The notes under the pieces: generated by a model | Told to the model about the DNA's origin: nothing | The model's database searches: none | What the model saw: only the letters and a program-made list of their open reading frames with translations | From: Sinonovacula constricta | Taxonomy: Eukaryota; Mollusca; Bivalvia; Cardiida; Solecurtidae | Assembly: GCA_007844125.1 (NCBI GenBank) | Contig: CM017572.1 | Coordinates: 28,131,248-28,195,247 of the forward strand | Length of the DNA stretch: 64,000 nucleotides | Direction: 5' to 3' | Translations under genes and position numbers: made by a program | Shown: piece after piece, positions 45,173 through 56,390 of the stretch | Layout of the letters: each line of letters opens with the position of its first letter | Position numbering within the stretch: the stretch's first letter is position 1

Positions 45173-45196
45173 ATGTGGAAAGTTAGAGACTTCCAG
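45173..45196 (+). CDS. pogo/Tigger-like gene, exon 1 (8 codons)
   Basis: ACAATGTGGAAAG gives MWKVRDFQ, closing at the donor TTCCAG|GTACGC in phase 0. Exon 2 then opens with REKVKYRRYSP in phase 0. Joining the two supplies the Met that the HTH exon lacks. The very short coding exon is inferred from splice signals, phase and the promoter position only. Confidence 0.55.
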
Positions 45197-45487
45197 GTAC
45201 GCTTTAAACTTACTTTGTTCTCCTTTCACTAAAAAAATATGTTTTTTCTTAGTGCAAAATATCTCCTTAGGTAAAAAACTGTTTTGAAGTGTTATTTACC
45301 AGATATAACAATTTAACAGGCTTGACGTCTGCTTTTCATGTCCTAGTTAAAAGATCACGTGACTGTCATGTGATTTATGTACGTCCTACAAATAATTTTC
45401 ACTGTTTATAAAGGTGTACGCGTTATAACATTTTCAGACGCTTATTCAATTATTAACTCGCATTTATAATTCAATTTCTTGTTTTAG

Positions 45488-45730
45488 AGAGAGAAGGTGA
45501 AATACAGACGTTATTCACCATCAGCCATGACTTCAGCATATATGAAGATTAAGGAATGTGGAGGGACAGTGCGAGGTACTGCAAGGGAATTCGGAATTCC
45601 AGAAGCCTCCTTGAGGCACAAACTCTGTGGAAGAGTAAACCCTGAAGCTGTGCGTTCTGGGCCTGCACCAATATTCTCCCAAGAAGAAGAGGCACTGCTT
45701 GTGAACCACCTTTGGCTATGGATATTGCAG
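45488..45730 (+). pseudogene. pogo/Tigger-like gene, exon 2: HTH (psq/CENP-B-like), with a frameshift
   Basis: After acceptor TTGTTTTAG the exon encodes a helix-turn-helix of the psq/CENP-B type: YRRYSPSAMTSAYMKIKECG, GTAREFGIPEASLRHKLCGR. Then EEEALLVNHL follows. After NHL the frame should continue into the FGYGY motif usual before the DDE domain. That motif is present (FGYGYCR at 45711-45730) but one frame over, and only that frame ends in the phase that exon 3 needs. The HTH frame itself would read WLWILQ and meet the donor out of phase. A small deletion or one-base insertion near 45710 is inferred. Unless it is a sequencing error, the gene is broken here. Confidence 0.7.
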
Positions 45731-45864
45731 GTACTGTTTTTCTTTTATGCAAATTCAACTTACCAAAATAAATGTCTTGTGTGTGTTTTATTTTTCTCTC
45801 AGAAATGTGCATGCTATTATGTTTAAGCAATTTTGTTAAATACCTTTCTGTTTTATTGTTACAG

Positions 45865-47341
45865 GAAAGAAGTTGTAGACATAGCAAGTGAATACTCTGT
45901 AAGCCTGGGTCATAGAGAGAAAGGTCATCAATTGTCCATTGGATGGTATGTGCATCTGACTTCTCGTTGGCCTGAACTCAAAGCACTGGCACCTAGGGGC
46001 TTAGACATCCAGAGAGCTAAGGCAACCTCTGTTGAGTGTGTGTCAAAATACTACACTGAACTTGGACGCATACTTACCAAATACAACTTGTCTGGAAGTC
46101 CAGAAAGGATCTACAATGTAGATGAGAAGGGTCTGTCAACAACCCACAAGCCTCCTTCTGTGATAGCTGCTACAGGAACCAAGCCCCCTGCTGTTGTGTC
46201 AGCCAGCAGGATCAATGTAACGGTGCTTGGATGTGGCAATGCACAGGGTCAACAAATCCCCCCATATTTTGTCTTCCCTGGCTTAAGAATGCGCAAGGAA
46301 TTGTTAGAGGGGGGAACTCCAGGTGCAGATGGTGAGGTCTCAGAGTCAGGTTGGAGTAATGGTGACATTTTCAGGACCTACTTACAGAGTCACCTACTGA
46401 AATACTTGCCACCAAGAAACCCATCTCAACCTGTACTATTACTTTATGATGGTCACAGGTCTCACATTAATCTTGCGTTGGTGGAATGGGCCAAGTCTGA
46501 GAATATAATTCTCTTTGTGTTACCAGCACACACTAGTCATGTATTACAGCCAATGGACGTGGGCTGCTTTGGTCCATTTGAAAGAATTTTCAACTCGGTG
46601 TGCCATAAGTTCATGAGAGAACATTGTGGACAATCCATTACGAAGTTTGACATCTGCAGACTCAGCTGTGCAGCATATATTAAAGCCCTCTCTCAAGAAA
46701 ACCTCCAGTCAGCATTCAGAAAATCTGGAATATACCCATTTAACCCAGATGCAGTTGATGCTTCACATTTCCAGCCTTCAAAAGTGCAGCAGCAAAGAAA
46801 AGGTTATTCTGATGACCAGAGCAATGTAACCCCTGATGTCATCCCAGCTGTGCACAATGACCCTTTGCCCAATCCTGTCCACAAATTCTTCAGTCAAAAG
46901 GAGGCCCCTCTCATTCAAGAAAAGCCACCAACAAAGAAAAGGAGATGCTTGAGTGCAGTTGTATCAGGGAAGGCCATCACAGAGGATAGCATGGTACAAG
47001 CCATAAAAGATCATGAGACCAGTACAAAACCAAAGTCCAAAAGGAGGGAGGCTCCTGCTGTTATTGCTGTTCCATCTGGTGAAAGGCAGAGAACAAAACC
47101 TTCTGCAAAACCTGTTCTAGAAAATGATCCTGCTTCAAGCTCCTCAACTGAAGATGAATCAGAAAAATGTTGCGTATGCAATAAATTCTCACCTGAAGAG
47201 ATTAGACAAAGCCACTCCATAATATTTGTAAAGTGGGTGCAGTGTGATGTATGTGGCCACTGGGTGCACCTTAATTTCTGCACCAATATTAAAGTAGTAA
47301 GGCTGGGAGACACTTTCAGGTGCATACACTGCTCTGATTGA
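45865..47341 (+). CDS. pogo/Tigger-like transposase: DDE_1 domain plus C-terminal PHD finger, exon 3
   Basis: The exon starts one base into a codon after TTGTTACAG. It encodes about 490 residues. RKEVVDIASEYSVSLGHR is the N-terminal end of the DDE_1 region. The catalytic acidic residues are in YNVDEKGLST (first Asp), LLLYDGHRSHI (second) and VLQPMDVGCFGPFER (third). A disordered Lys/Ser-rich linker (KPPTKKRR is a likely nuclear signal) precedes a C-terminal PHD-like finger: CCVC, CDVCGHWVHLNFC, CIHC. All key residues are present. Known relatives include Jerky/Tigger-derived proteins; PHD fingers read histone tails. No flanking TA-bordered inverted repeats were recognised, so whether this is a transposon or a domesticated gene is open. 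Confidence 0.88.
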
Positions 47342-50300
47342 GAGGAACAAATAATTTGATACACCATTTGAGCATTGTTATAAATTAAATGTATTTTCAT
47401 CTGAAGAAAAAATCCCATCTTACCTTATTTCTTCCTTTTTTGTTACAGACTCAACAATTTTCAGAGTACCACATGCCTGACAGTGATAATGAGTGCAAAA
47501 TTCACTGTCCAATCAAATGCGTCGTTTCATTGTACTGCCAAAATGGCCGCCAAAACAATAGTGGTCTAGATTAATGCAGGATTTCCTTCAAAATAAATGT
47601 TATCGAAGCGAGTGGCTACTTCTTTTAGGTTATATAAGACTTTATCTCTTTGACTAACAGTTAATTTAGTTCGAAGTAGGTGATAAACAATATTTTTATG
47701 ATATAATGTCTTAGGTGCGTCATTACTGTGTACTCGAGGATAAATTGAAATGCATGTGAAAGAATTTAAGCTGATTTTATCTACGACTTGCAATACGTTA
47801 AGCATACGTTAAATATATGGACAGCTTATGGTATCTTATCCGATAATAAAGAATATGTTAACTTGGCTGTGGCCATTAGTTGGTCCGCGGTCCTACACAC
47901 AAGTTGTCACAACCCGGAAGAAGATGCATCGATCTTACCAATAAGCGGCCACAAGCAATAACACTCGATCTGGCTGAAAACGCTGGCTGCTGGAAGGTCA
48001 CAATGAACTATTCTAACACAATCACAGACACTCAATGATACTTCAATGTATTTATGTAAATGTTCCACTAAAGGGAAATGATATACTTTAATAAAACGAC
48101 TACGTCTACTGATTCGCCATTTTTGCTGTAAAACACGGAAGTGATTGCCTCGTTCTGATTTGTTCTTTGACCCGGCGTTTCCGTCCAACACATATATGAA
48201 GCTTGGAACCATAAATTGACCTTTACATCTCATTTTGCAAGGTCGGTAAGACTAAATAGCGAATAGGAGTCATATTTCCGATTGGGACTCTCTTCATTTG
48301 CAAATGTGACATGGCATACAAATTACGATGCGAATGTGACATATGACATGTTTCGTACATTACTTTAACCATTATATGTATATGGTTAAGAAAGTGTTTA
48401 TGCATAGCAAGAAAATGCATCATTTACCGGTAGAGGCTTAACATAAACCAGTGCGGTCTGATATATATAAATGCGTAAGGTCCGATGGCGTAATGACCTC
48501 GCCTCCTAATATGTATACACAGTCTAATAACAACACATAGGGTCTGTTAATTCTGATAACAACACTTCATTACATCCATGTCTCATTATGTATTCATGAA
48601 TATTTTGCATTAAATTAGCTTTAACAAATAAATAAGTGCGGTCTGGTGATATAAATAGTCAAGATAAAAGGGAAACAACTTTGTTCAAATTTATTATATA
48701 TATTTCACTGTTCTCTCCCATGCTAGAATGACTTTTATGTGTTGCCTTTATTTAAAAATTTTAAACATATGTCCCGTTTTTTTTAATTTGTTGTTGTTGT
48801 TGTTTTTAAACGACAATCTTAATTTGAGGAAAGTTATTAAGACATATGATGTAAAAATATTTGATAATACTGTAGCGCATTGTTATAGATAGTTTGCATA
48901 TGATGTCATAGGCATTGATAAGACAAGTTTAAGGCAAGCATCTTTGAAGGCAGAAGCTAATGTAGGACGAAATCGGGAAATGTGTGCTGTATTAAACTCA
49001 CCTTTGTGTTTTTATTTTTCAGTCTATTTTACCTACTTTTATATCACATTTAACAGCTTTTAGGAAGTACTTTAAATATAAAAAGTATATTTTGATAATT
49101 TAAAAGGTAAACACAATAACAACCAGCAAAGATACACTGTTCATTTTGTTTAAGGATGAGCCAATCATTGTATTTATTTACTTGTATCTATTCATTGTGC
49201 AATTATCAATTTTAAACTGTTTGTATTGTATTATAAGAGCTTCCCAATGGCGAATAGCTTTTATTTTTGGACCTTAAATGAAGAAATTACAAGAAAATAA
49301 ATTCATCTGAAAAATCCCCTGAAGTTGCCATTAAAGATGGCTGCCAAGATAAGGGATCTTCAATGATGTGGGACTATATATTTACAGATATGTCCGAGGT
49401 GGTTCGATTTCCAATGAATAAACTCTTCCTTGTGAAGTTAACTTTCCTCTTGTTTAACATTTAGCGAGAGTTGTGATCTAAGATGTGATCTAAGATAGGT
49501 AAGGTATTTTAGCATTTTGGACAAGGTGATAAGTTTCTATCTCTCGTGTCCCTCCTCTCACAATTTTCGTGCAACAGTAACCTGCGACTTCGTATCATTC
49601 TTTCTTCCGCTTTTTAGTAAAGGGATAGATTACCTACTTAGAAAATCATTCATCAGTAAAATCTCGTTCCATAATTATACCGCATTACACCCTTTCCTTT
49701 CCAATTTATCTTTCTATTCATTCACCGTGTTCGTACATTTGGAACAACTCGGCTATTTTACGTTCAGAAATAGGTACAATCGGAACACCTCGGGTAATTC
49801 ACGACTCATCTCTCGGATGTATGAAGGTAGTCAAATCACTTCGGCCATTTCCCTAAATGGGACTACTTTCGTGACACGTCAAAACAAAGATGGCAGCTTG
49901 GATGACAGCTCTCTACAGATGCCTGTAAAACTTCGATTTGTGGTGGCTCAAAATTAAAATCATCTCATTTTAATTTACCCAGCGCAGCAGACACGCAGCT
50001 GTCAAACGATGGCATTGTTTATGTTTTGTGCGAACTACATTGTAGACATTCTTCTTCTGACTCTCGGGGAACAAAACGATCGTGATTTCAGTAAGTATCA
50101 TCAGATTCATCCGAGGGATGATTGTCCCGAGTTGGAATTACCAGAGGAGATCCGATTGAAATAGGTAATAAAAGCTTGCCTCTAAGTGTAGAGTCTTATA
50201 TATGTATTTAAAACATTTTTCAATTTTAACCAGTTCAGAGGTGTTATTGCAATATTTCTAAAGTGACACTACCACATGTGCCAAACCAACTGGCACCAGG

Positions 50301-50582
50301 TAAAATAATCACCAGTAATGGAAAACTCACTCTTCCTTTAACAATATATTTAAGATACATAGCCTTATAAACTTTACCTTTCCCATGTTTGTACTCTGAC
50401 TCAAGTCACTTTAACTCAAAATGGCCAACATATTGTGTGAATAGAGGTTAGAACGCAAAATAAACTTGAAACTTGAATGAAGTTGTATTACATTTCTTGC
50501 ATCTCCTTACCTGCGTCAATTATTTACCAGTATGTTTCTGCTTCATGAATTCGTAAAATTGCGACTTAATTAGGTCGGTAAT
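47342..50582. other. Non-coding stretch right of the pogo-like gene
   Basis: An acceptor-like TTTTTTGTTACAG ends at 47449 and an AATAAA is at 47592-47597, which could be a 3' untranslated exon of the pogo-like gene. The open frame at 49517-49957 (146 residues) has no recognisable domain and is rich in Ser/Phe. Frames at 47566-47805, 47907-48233 and 48223-48423 are also unsupported. No tRNA or repeat was identified. Confidence 0.45.
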
Positions 50583-50863
50583 TGGGATGGGATTAAGATT
50601 TGCCGGCATTTTTGCCGATACTGTACAGCGACATTTCTATCATTATAGCACAGGGGCACTTTTGAGGTGCCCAGGGACTGAACTCGGCCAGTCTATTATA
50701 CTGACACAGACGATTCAGGCGCAATGCTGTCCCCTTAGTCCTGAGCGTTAGGAAGGAAGCCACTACTACCAACTTTAAATTCTTTGGTTTAACCCGGCCG
50801 GAGTTTGAACCCAGGAACTCCCTGTCCGCAAGCCGACGCTCTACCACCTGAGCTTGAACGGTC
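50583..50863 (-). mobile_element. tRNA-derived SINE, family A, minus strand (copy 4)
   Basis: Read on the minus strand: CTCAGGTGGTAGAGCGTCGG (A box), GGGTTCAAACTCCGG (B box), AAACCAAAGAATTTAAAGTTG, CCTAACGCTCAGG, GGGCACCTCAAAAGTGCCCC, and the tail GTATCGGCAAAAATGCCGGC. The open frame 50593-50880 is a shadow of it. Confidence 0.92.
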
Positions 50864-51059
50864 GTAGGTAATTGATTCAAGGAGCTATAATATGCGATTA
50901 AGCAAGGATATCCGATATATATTATGATAAGAAGTATTGTAAATTTGTGTGCATGGAATATGTAGGAAGAATGAAAGGACTTGTATCTGTAGTACCATGT
51001 GACATATTGTCCATTTGTTAAATGTTAACCCAAAGTATAGCGATTCAACTGTAATGTTA

Positions 51060-51696
51060 AATACCCTAAGGAAACTGTTAAATAGAGAGAAACAAACAGA
51101 AATGGAGAGAAAGTAAGAGACAATGTATAGACAAACCGAAATAGAGAAAGGTAAGAAAGAGTATAGATAGACAGAAGTAGAGAGGAAATAAGAGACTGAG
51201 TATGAACAGACAGAAATAGATAAAACATAAGGAACAGTATAGACAGACAGAAATAAAGAGAAAGAACTAGACTGAGTATAAGTAACCACAACTAGAGACA
51301 GTAAAATACATATTATGAAAAGACAAAAATAGAGGGATAAGTAAGAGACAGAGTATGGACAGAAAGAGAGAGAAAGTAAGAGAATGAGAATAGATAAATA
51401 GAAAAAGAAAGTAAGAGACAGAGTATAGACAGACAGAAATAGAGAGAAAATAAGAGACATAATAAAGAGACAAAACTATATAGAAAGTAAGAGGCAGAAT
51501 ATAGACAAACAGAAATAGAAAGAAAGTAAGAAACAGAGTATAGACAGACAGAAATAGAGATAAAGTAAGAGATAGCATATAGACAAACAGAAATAGAGAG
51601 AAAATAACAGAAATAATATAGACAAACAGAAATAGAGGTAAAGTAAGAGAAAGGGTATAGATAGACAGAAATAGAGAGAAAGTAGGAGACAGAGTG

Positions 51697-51728
<32 letters not shown>

Positions 51729-51795
51729 AGGTAAGAGATAGTGCATAGACACACAGACAAAAAGAGAAATAGAGAGAAAGTAAGAGACAGAATAT
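51060..51795. repeat. 39-bp purine-rich minisatellite
   Basis: Degenerate units of consensus ATAGACAGACAGAAATAGAG plus AGAAAGTAAGAGACAGAGT (39 bp), with a (GACA)n run at 51695-51727. The plus strand is strongly purine-biased. Because 39 is a multiple of three, long Leu/Ser/Phe-rich minus-strand frames run through it; they are not genes. Confidence 0.9.
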
Positions 51796-51961
51796 AATTG
51801 TTTTGCTTGAAAACCCCAGCAGGTCAATATAAAAAATTAAGCAGTATAGGGTTTTGAATGAATATTAAAGATTATAGGTATGCATGAAAGATCCATTACC
51901 TGCTACCTTGTCTGTATTGTTATAGTCCTTTACTTTTATTCTGTCATACATTTATTATTTA

Positions 51962-52054
51962 TGGTGCACCGGTTGGTGAACGGTTAGAGTTGCCGACTTG
52001 TAAATTCCCAGCCTCTCACCTCATGGGTTCGAGTCGTTGTTGGGAAAGAGAACT
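51962..52054 (+). mobile_element. Truncated family C SINE head abutting array 2
   Basis: GGTTAGAGTTGCCGACTTGTAA (A-box region) and CATGGGTTCGAGTCG (B box), then GGGAAAGAGAACTT, after which the 31-bp array begins at once (ACATTGCTGCCA). It resembles the heads at 3300-3497 (minus) and 54749-54970. Confidence 0.65.
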
Positions 52055-52129
52055 TACATTGCTGCCATGACGTTATCATTCCATGTTCATTGCTGCTATG
52101 ACGTTATTATGACATTTTCATTGCTGCCA
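52055..52129. repeat. 31-bp minisatellite array 2, left part
   Basis: Two and a half units of the same repeat as at 14690-16414, cut at 52129 by a family A SINE. Confidence 0.9.
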
Positions 52130-52412
52130 GACTGGCCGCAATAGCTCAGATGGTAGAGCGTCGGCTTGCAGATCGGGAGGTCGTAGGTTCGAACCCCGGC
52201 TGGGTCAAACCAAAGACTTTAAAGTTGTTAGTAGTGGCTTCCCTCCTAACGCTCGGGGCTAAGTGGACAGCATTACGCCTGACGCGTTGGTGTCAGTATA
52301 ATGGACCGGCCGGGTTCAGTCCCCGGGCACCTCATAAGTGCCCCTTTGCTATAATGATAGAAATGTCCCTGCACAGTATCGGCAGAAAATGCCGACAATC
52401 CCATCCCATCCC
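52130..52412 (+). mobile_element. tRNA-derived SINE, family A (copy 2), inserted in array 2
   Basis: Well preserved: CAATAGCTCAGATGGTAGAG, GGTTCGAACCCCGGC (B box), the shared body, GGGCACCTCATAAGTGCCCC and a CCATCCCATCCC tail. TCATTGCTGCCA stands on both sides (52118-52129 and 52413-52424), as expected for a target-site duplication, though this word belongs to every array unit. Confidence 0.93.
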
Positions 52413-54223
52413 TCATTGCTGCCATGACGTAATCATACCAGATCCGTTGCTGCCATGACGTTATTATGCCATATTCATTGCTGCCCTGACGTTATGCCAT
52501 ACACATTGCTGCCATTACGTTATCTTGCCAAATTCATTGCAGCCATGACGTTGTTATGCAACACACATTGCTGCCATGACATATTCATTGCTGCAGTGAC
52601 GTTATCATGCAATGTAAATTACTGCCATGACGTTGTCATGTCATATTGCTTGCTGCCATGACGCCATTATGCCATATACGTTGCTGCCATGACAGTGTCA
52701 TTTCCTATTCATTGGTGCCATAATGTTATTATGCCCTATACATTGGTGCCATGACGTTATTATGTCATATACATTGCTGCCATGACGTTATAATGCCCTA
52801 TACATTACTGCCATGATGATATTCCCTATATATTTCTGCCATGACGTTATTATGCCCTATACATGGCTGCCATGATGTTATTATGTCTTTTTCATTGCTG
52901 CCATGATGTTATTATGTCTTTTTCATTGCTGCCATGATGTTATTATGCCCTATATATTGCTGCCATAATCTTATTATGCCCTATACATTGCTGCCATTAT
53001 GTTATCATGTTCTCTTTATTGCTGCAATTATGTCATTATGTCCTATAAATTTCTGCCATAATGTTATTATGCCCTATTCATTCCTGCCATGACGTTATCA
53101 TGTCCACTTTGTTGCTGGTATGACGCTATTATGCCCTATACATTGCTGTCATGTCTTTATTATGCCCTATACATTGGTGTCAGGATGTTATTATGCCCTT
53201 AACATTGCAGCCATGATATTATTATGCCCTATTTATTGCTGCCATGACGTTATCATGTCCTCTTTATTGCTACCATGATATTGTTATTCCCCTTTACATT
53301 GCTGCCATGACGTAATTATTCCCTAACAATGCTACCATGGTGTTATTATGCGCTATACATTGCTGCCATTGAGGTATTATGACGTATACATTCCTGTCAT
53401 TGAGTTATCATGACGTATAATTACTGACATTGAGTTATTATGACCTATACATTGCTGTCATGAAGTAATCATGTCCTTTACATTGCTGCCATGACGTTAT
53501 CGTGCCATACACATTGTCATTGTAATTAACATTGCTGACGTCGTTATTCCATGCACACTGCTGCCATGACGTTATTATGCCAAATACATTGCTGCCATAA
53601 CGATGTTATCCCATACACATTGCTGCCATAACGCCATCATGCCCTTTACATTGCTGCCATGAGGTTATCATTCCTATACATTGCTGTCATGACGTTTTTA
53701 TGCCCTATACATTGCAGCCGTGACGTTTTCATGACATATTTATTGCTGCTATGACGTTGTTATGCCATACACATTGCTGCCACGACGTTATCATTCCATG
53801 TTAATTGCTGCTATGGCATTATTATGCCATTTTTATTGCTGTCATGACGTTATCATGCCATTTCCATTGCTGCCAAGACATTTTCATGCCATATTCATTG
53901 CTGCCATGACGTTGTTATGACATACACGTTCCTGTCATCATGTTATCATTCCATGTTCATTGCTGCTATGGCGTTCTTATGCCATACCCATTGCTGCCTT
54001 GACGTTATTATGCTCTATACATTGCTACCATGACGTAAATATGCTAAATACGTTAATGCCATGACGTTATTGTGCCCTATACATTGCTGCCATGACATTA
54101 TTATATCATATACGTTACTGCCATGAAGTTATTATGTTATATACATTGCTGCTCTGACGTTATTATGCCATATACGTTGCTGACATGACGTTATTATGCC
54201 ATATCCATTGCTGTCAAGACGTC
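52413..54223. repeat. 31-bp minisatellite array 2, right part
   Basis: About 58 degenerate units of the ATTGCTGCCATGACGTTATT/ATGCCCTATAC repeat. It precedes duplication block B just as array 1 precedes block A, so the array was probably part of the duplicated segment. Frames within (52455-52661) are artefacts. Confidence 0.93.
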
Positions 54224-54748
54224 TTTTCAACAACAAACTTTGCTTCGATGGACTTATTAGGCCATAAAACTTAATTATTATAAACGGAATATTAAATGAT
54301 CAGGCATTCTCATGTTGATCTGCAAGTGTAATGCCTGCATAAAATGTTCGTGCATCGTACGCGATGTGGTAGAAAATAAAGCACCGAAACTATATAGTAG
54401 ACTAAAACTGTTGTTATACAAAAGTCGCAGGTAAACATGTTTATAAGTACTTTTTAAACAGTATCAGACTGTTATAATAACATTCGTCACAGGTTTACAT
54501 CAAATGTTTATTGAAATGTGATATATTGTTTTCTTTCAGAAAGGCCTTACTACTAATTTGAATTTAAGTGTAATTTAAATGTTAATCCGTGCTATAATTA
54601 ATAAAAGAAATCACTTCAATATTCACCAAGATGTCACTAGAGCAATTGTTTTACCCGACCTCCTCCACAACTTGACGCCACCAAGCGGTGTAGCGTCTTT
54701 TAACAATTCTGTTTATATTGATCGTCATTTTAAAATTAGGTGTCGCCC
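54224..54748. other. Non-coding spacer
   Basis: AT-rich sequence between array 2 and the family C SINE. No counterpart of the 180-bp GC-rich array of copy A is present here. Confidence 0.5.
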
Positions 54749-54970
54749 GTGGCGTAGGGGTAGTCGCCGATTTGTGATTCCACTGACTGTTTAGCATCCC
54801 ATCGTTTGAGTTCGAATCTAGTTCGGGAAAATGACTTAATTTTAGATCTTTTAGCTGAACTGCATCACGCCGGTGGTTCAACTCAGACATTTGTCTGGGG
54901 TCTTCCTTCACTCAAAATAGCTGGATGTCGCTATAATGACCATGATTGATCGGTGCGTTAGATTTGTTAA
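54749..54970 (+). mobile_element. tRNA-derived SINE, family C, fuller copy
   Basis: CCCGTGGCGTAGGGGTAGTCGC (A-box region) and GAGTTCGAATCTAG (B box), then GGTGGTTCAACTCAGACATT, GTCTTCCTTCACTCAAAATA and ATGATTGATCGGTGCGTTAG. The last part matches the tail at 17297-17372 next to block A. The frames 54579-54794 and 54651-54911 are shadows. Confidence 0.75.
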
Positions 54971-56183
54971 TAATAGATTTGTAAAAAAAATATCAAACGA
55001 AGCGTTGACCTTACGCCTAGTTTTCCTGCTCATATCTATGTTTCTTTCCTTTATGTATATATGTATCAATAAGGAGGGTATCACCAATTCGTCTTGTAAA
55101 CGCTTAATGTAAAATAATTATAAAGTAAATAAACTCATAAACAATTTGAAATCCTTGAATATCATGCTACATTTGTGTATTTAAAAAAAAACACTGTTGG
55201 GGGTGGGAAGCATCGACCTTTAAACACTCGCTTTCCTTGACCGCCGGAGAATTTTCGAAATATTTAAATTATCTTTTGTATGCATATTCTTTTTTTCTGG
55301 TTTGGAGGTTATGGTGAGTTCACTGAGAGAAGGACCAAATGTATATGTAAATAGTTTATTGTTTATACAGATATACATATTTGTCTAGCTTCAATAAGAA
55401 TAAAAAACAATCAAAGCAAATACATGATATATATTAGCATCTCTATCAAACACAGATTTTACATTTTACATTCTACATTCAAATACATATAAACCAGTAC
55501 TATAGTACATTATAAAAAACAACATCTAGGTTAAGCTATATTCTAACAACAATTCTTAATTCCAATAACAATCATTGGTATCTTGTTTTAAATGGTTAAT
55601 CAGCACAAAGGCCGCATTCAGGAAGCAATGGTTTATCCACAGATAAACAACTCTTCTCTTAAGTTTTTCGCAAAATCTTTCATTACAACAACGGAATACG
55701 CATCACATTTGGTTCCCGATTTACGTCAGATCAAGTATGCGGCGTTCTGGAAATCGACATTTCAACGGGAAGGAAGTCGTGGGCCCTCCTACTAGCAAAT
55801 GTAAGCTAAAAGCCTTTTGGGCAAAATTCAAGAAAATAGTACGTCATTTGTGTTTGTCGACAACAGAATCGATTACAATTTGAATAAGCAAAGCAAACAC
55901 TTAAAAGCGGTATTCAAGCTTAATTACATACAAGAAACTAAATCCTACTAGTATACATTTAAATAGCGTTTTCTCAATACATATCACATGCATATTTCTT
56001 GCATAAACTGGACAATCATTGATCTAAAACTTATGCAATATTTGAAATTAAGTAGTGTGAATAATAAAATGAATCATATTTGGATTGACAGTGACGGAAT
56101 ATATGAAGATAAAAAACACCAACATGTGGTGCGAAATCATCTACACATGCACGATATGTTAAACCATGTACAGGCCGCTTTAA

Positions 56184-56390
56184 GGATTTAGGCCCATCAT
56201 TAGATCGTCAATTATCGCCTTGTTACGCTACCTTTCGTAGAAGTTACGGAGCCACTTCGAGACTACTCGGCTGTTTACGAAATTAACGATTTAGGACCAT
56301 CATTAGATCGTCAATCATCGCCCTGTTACGCTACCTCTTGCAGAAGTTACGGAGCCACTTCGAGATTACTCGGCTATTTACGACATTAAA
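56184..56390. repeat. 103-bp tandem duplication at the left end of the TTAA element
   Basis: Two copies contain CCATCATTAGATCGTCAAT, TGTTACGCTACCT, AGAAGTTACGGAGCCACTTC and ACTCGGCT, offset by 103 bases. Confidence 0.9.

Noticed and set aside
49517..49957. 146-residue plus-strand open frame
   Set aside because: No recognisable domain, no splice or promoter context, and its Phe/Ser composition is typical of AT-rich non-coding DNA. Kept only as a note within the spacer entry.
50885..51827. Leu/Ser/Phe-rich minus-strand proteins of up to 191 residues
   Set aside because: They are translations of the 39-bp purine-rich repeat. The same repeat is open in several frames, as expected for a period divisible by three.
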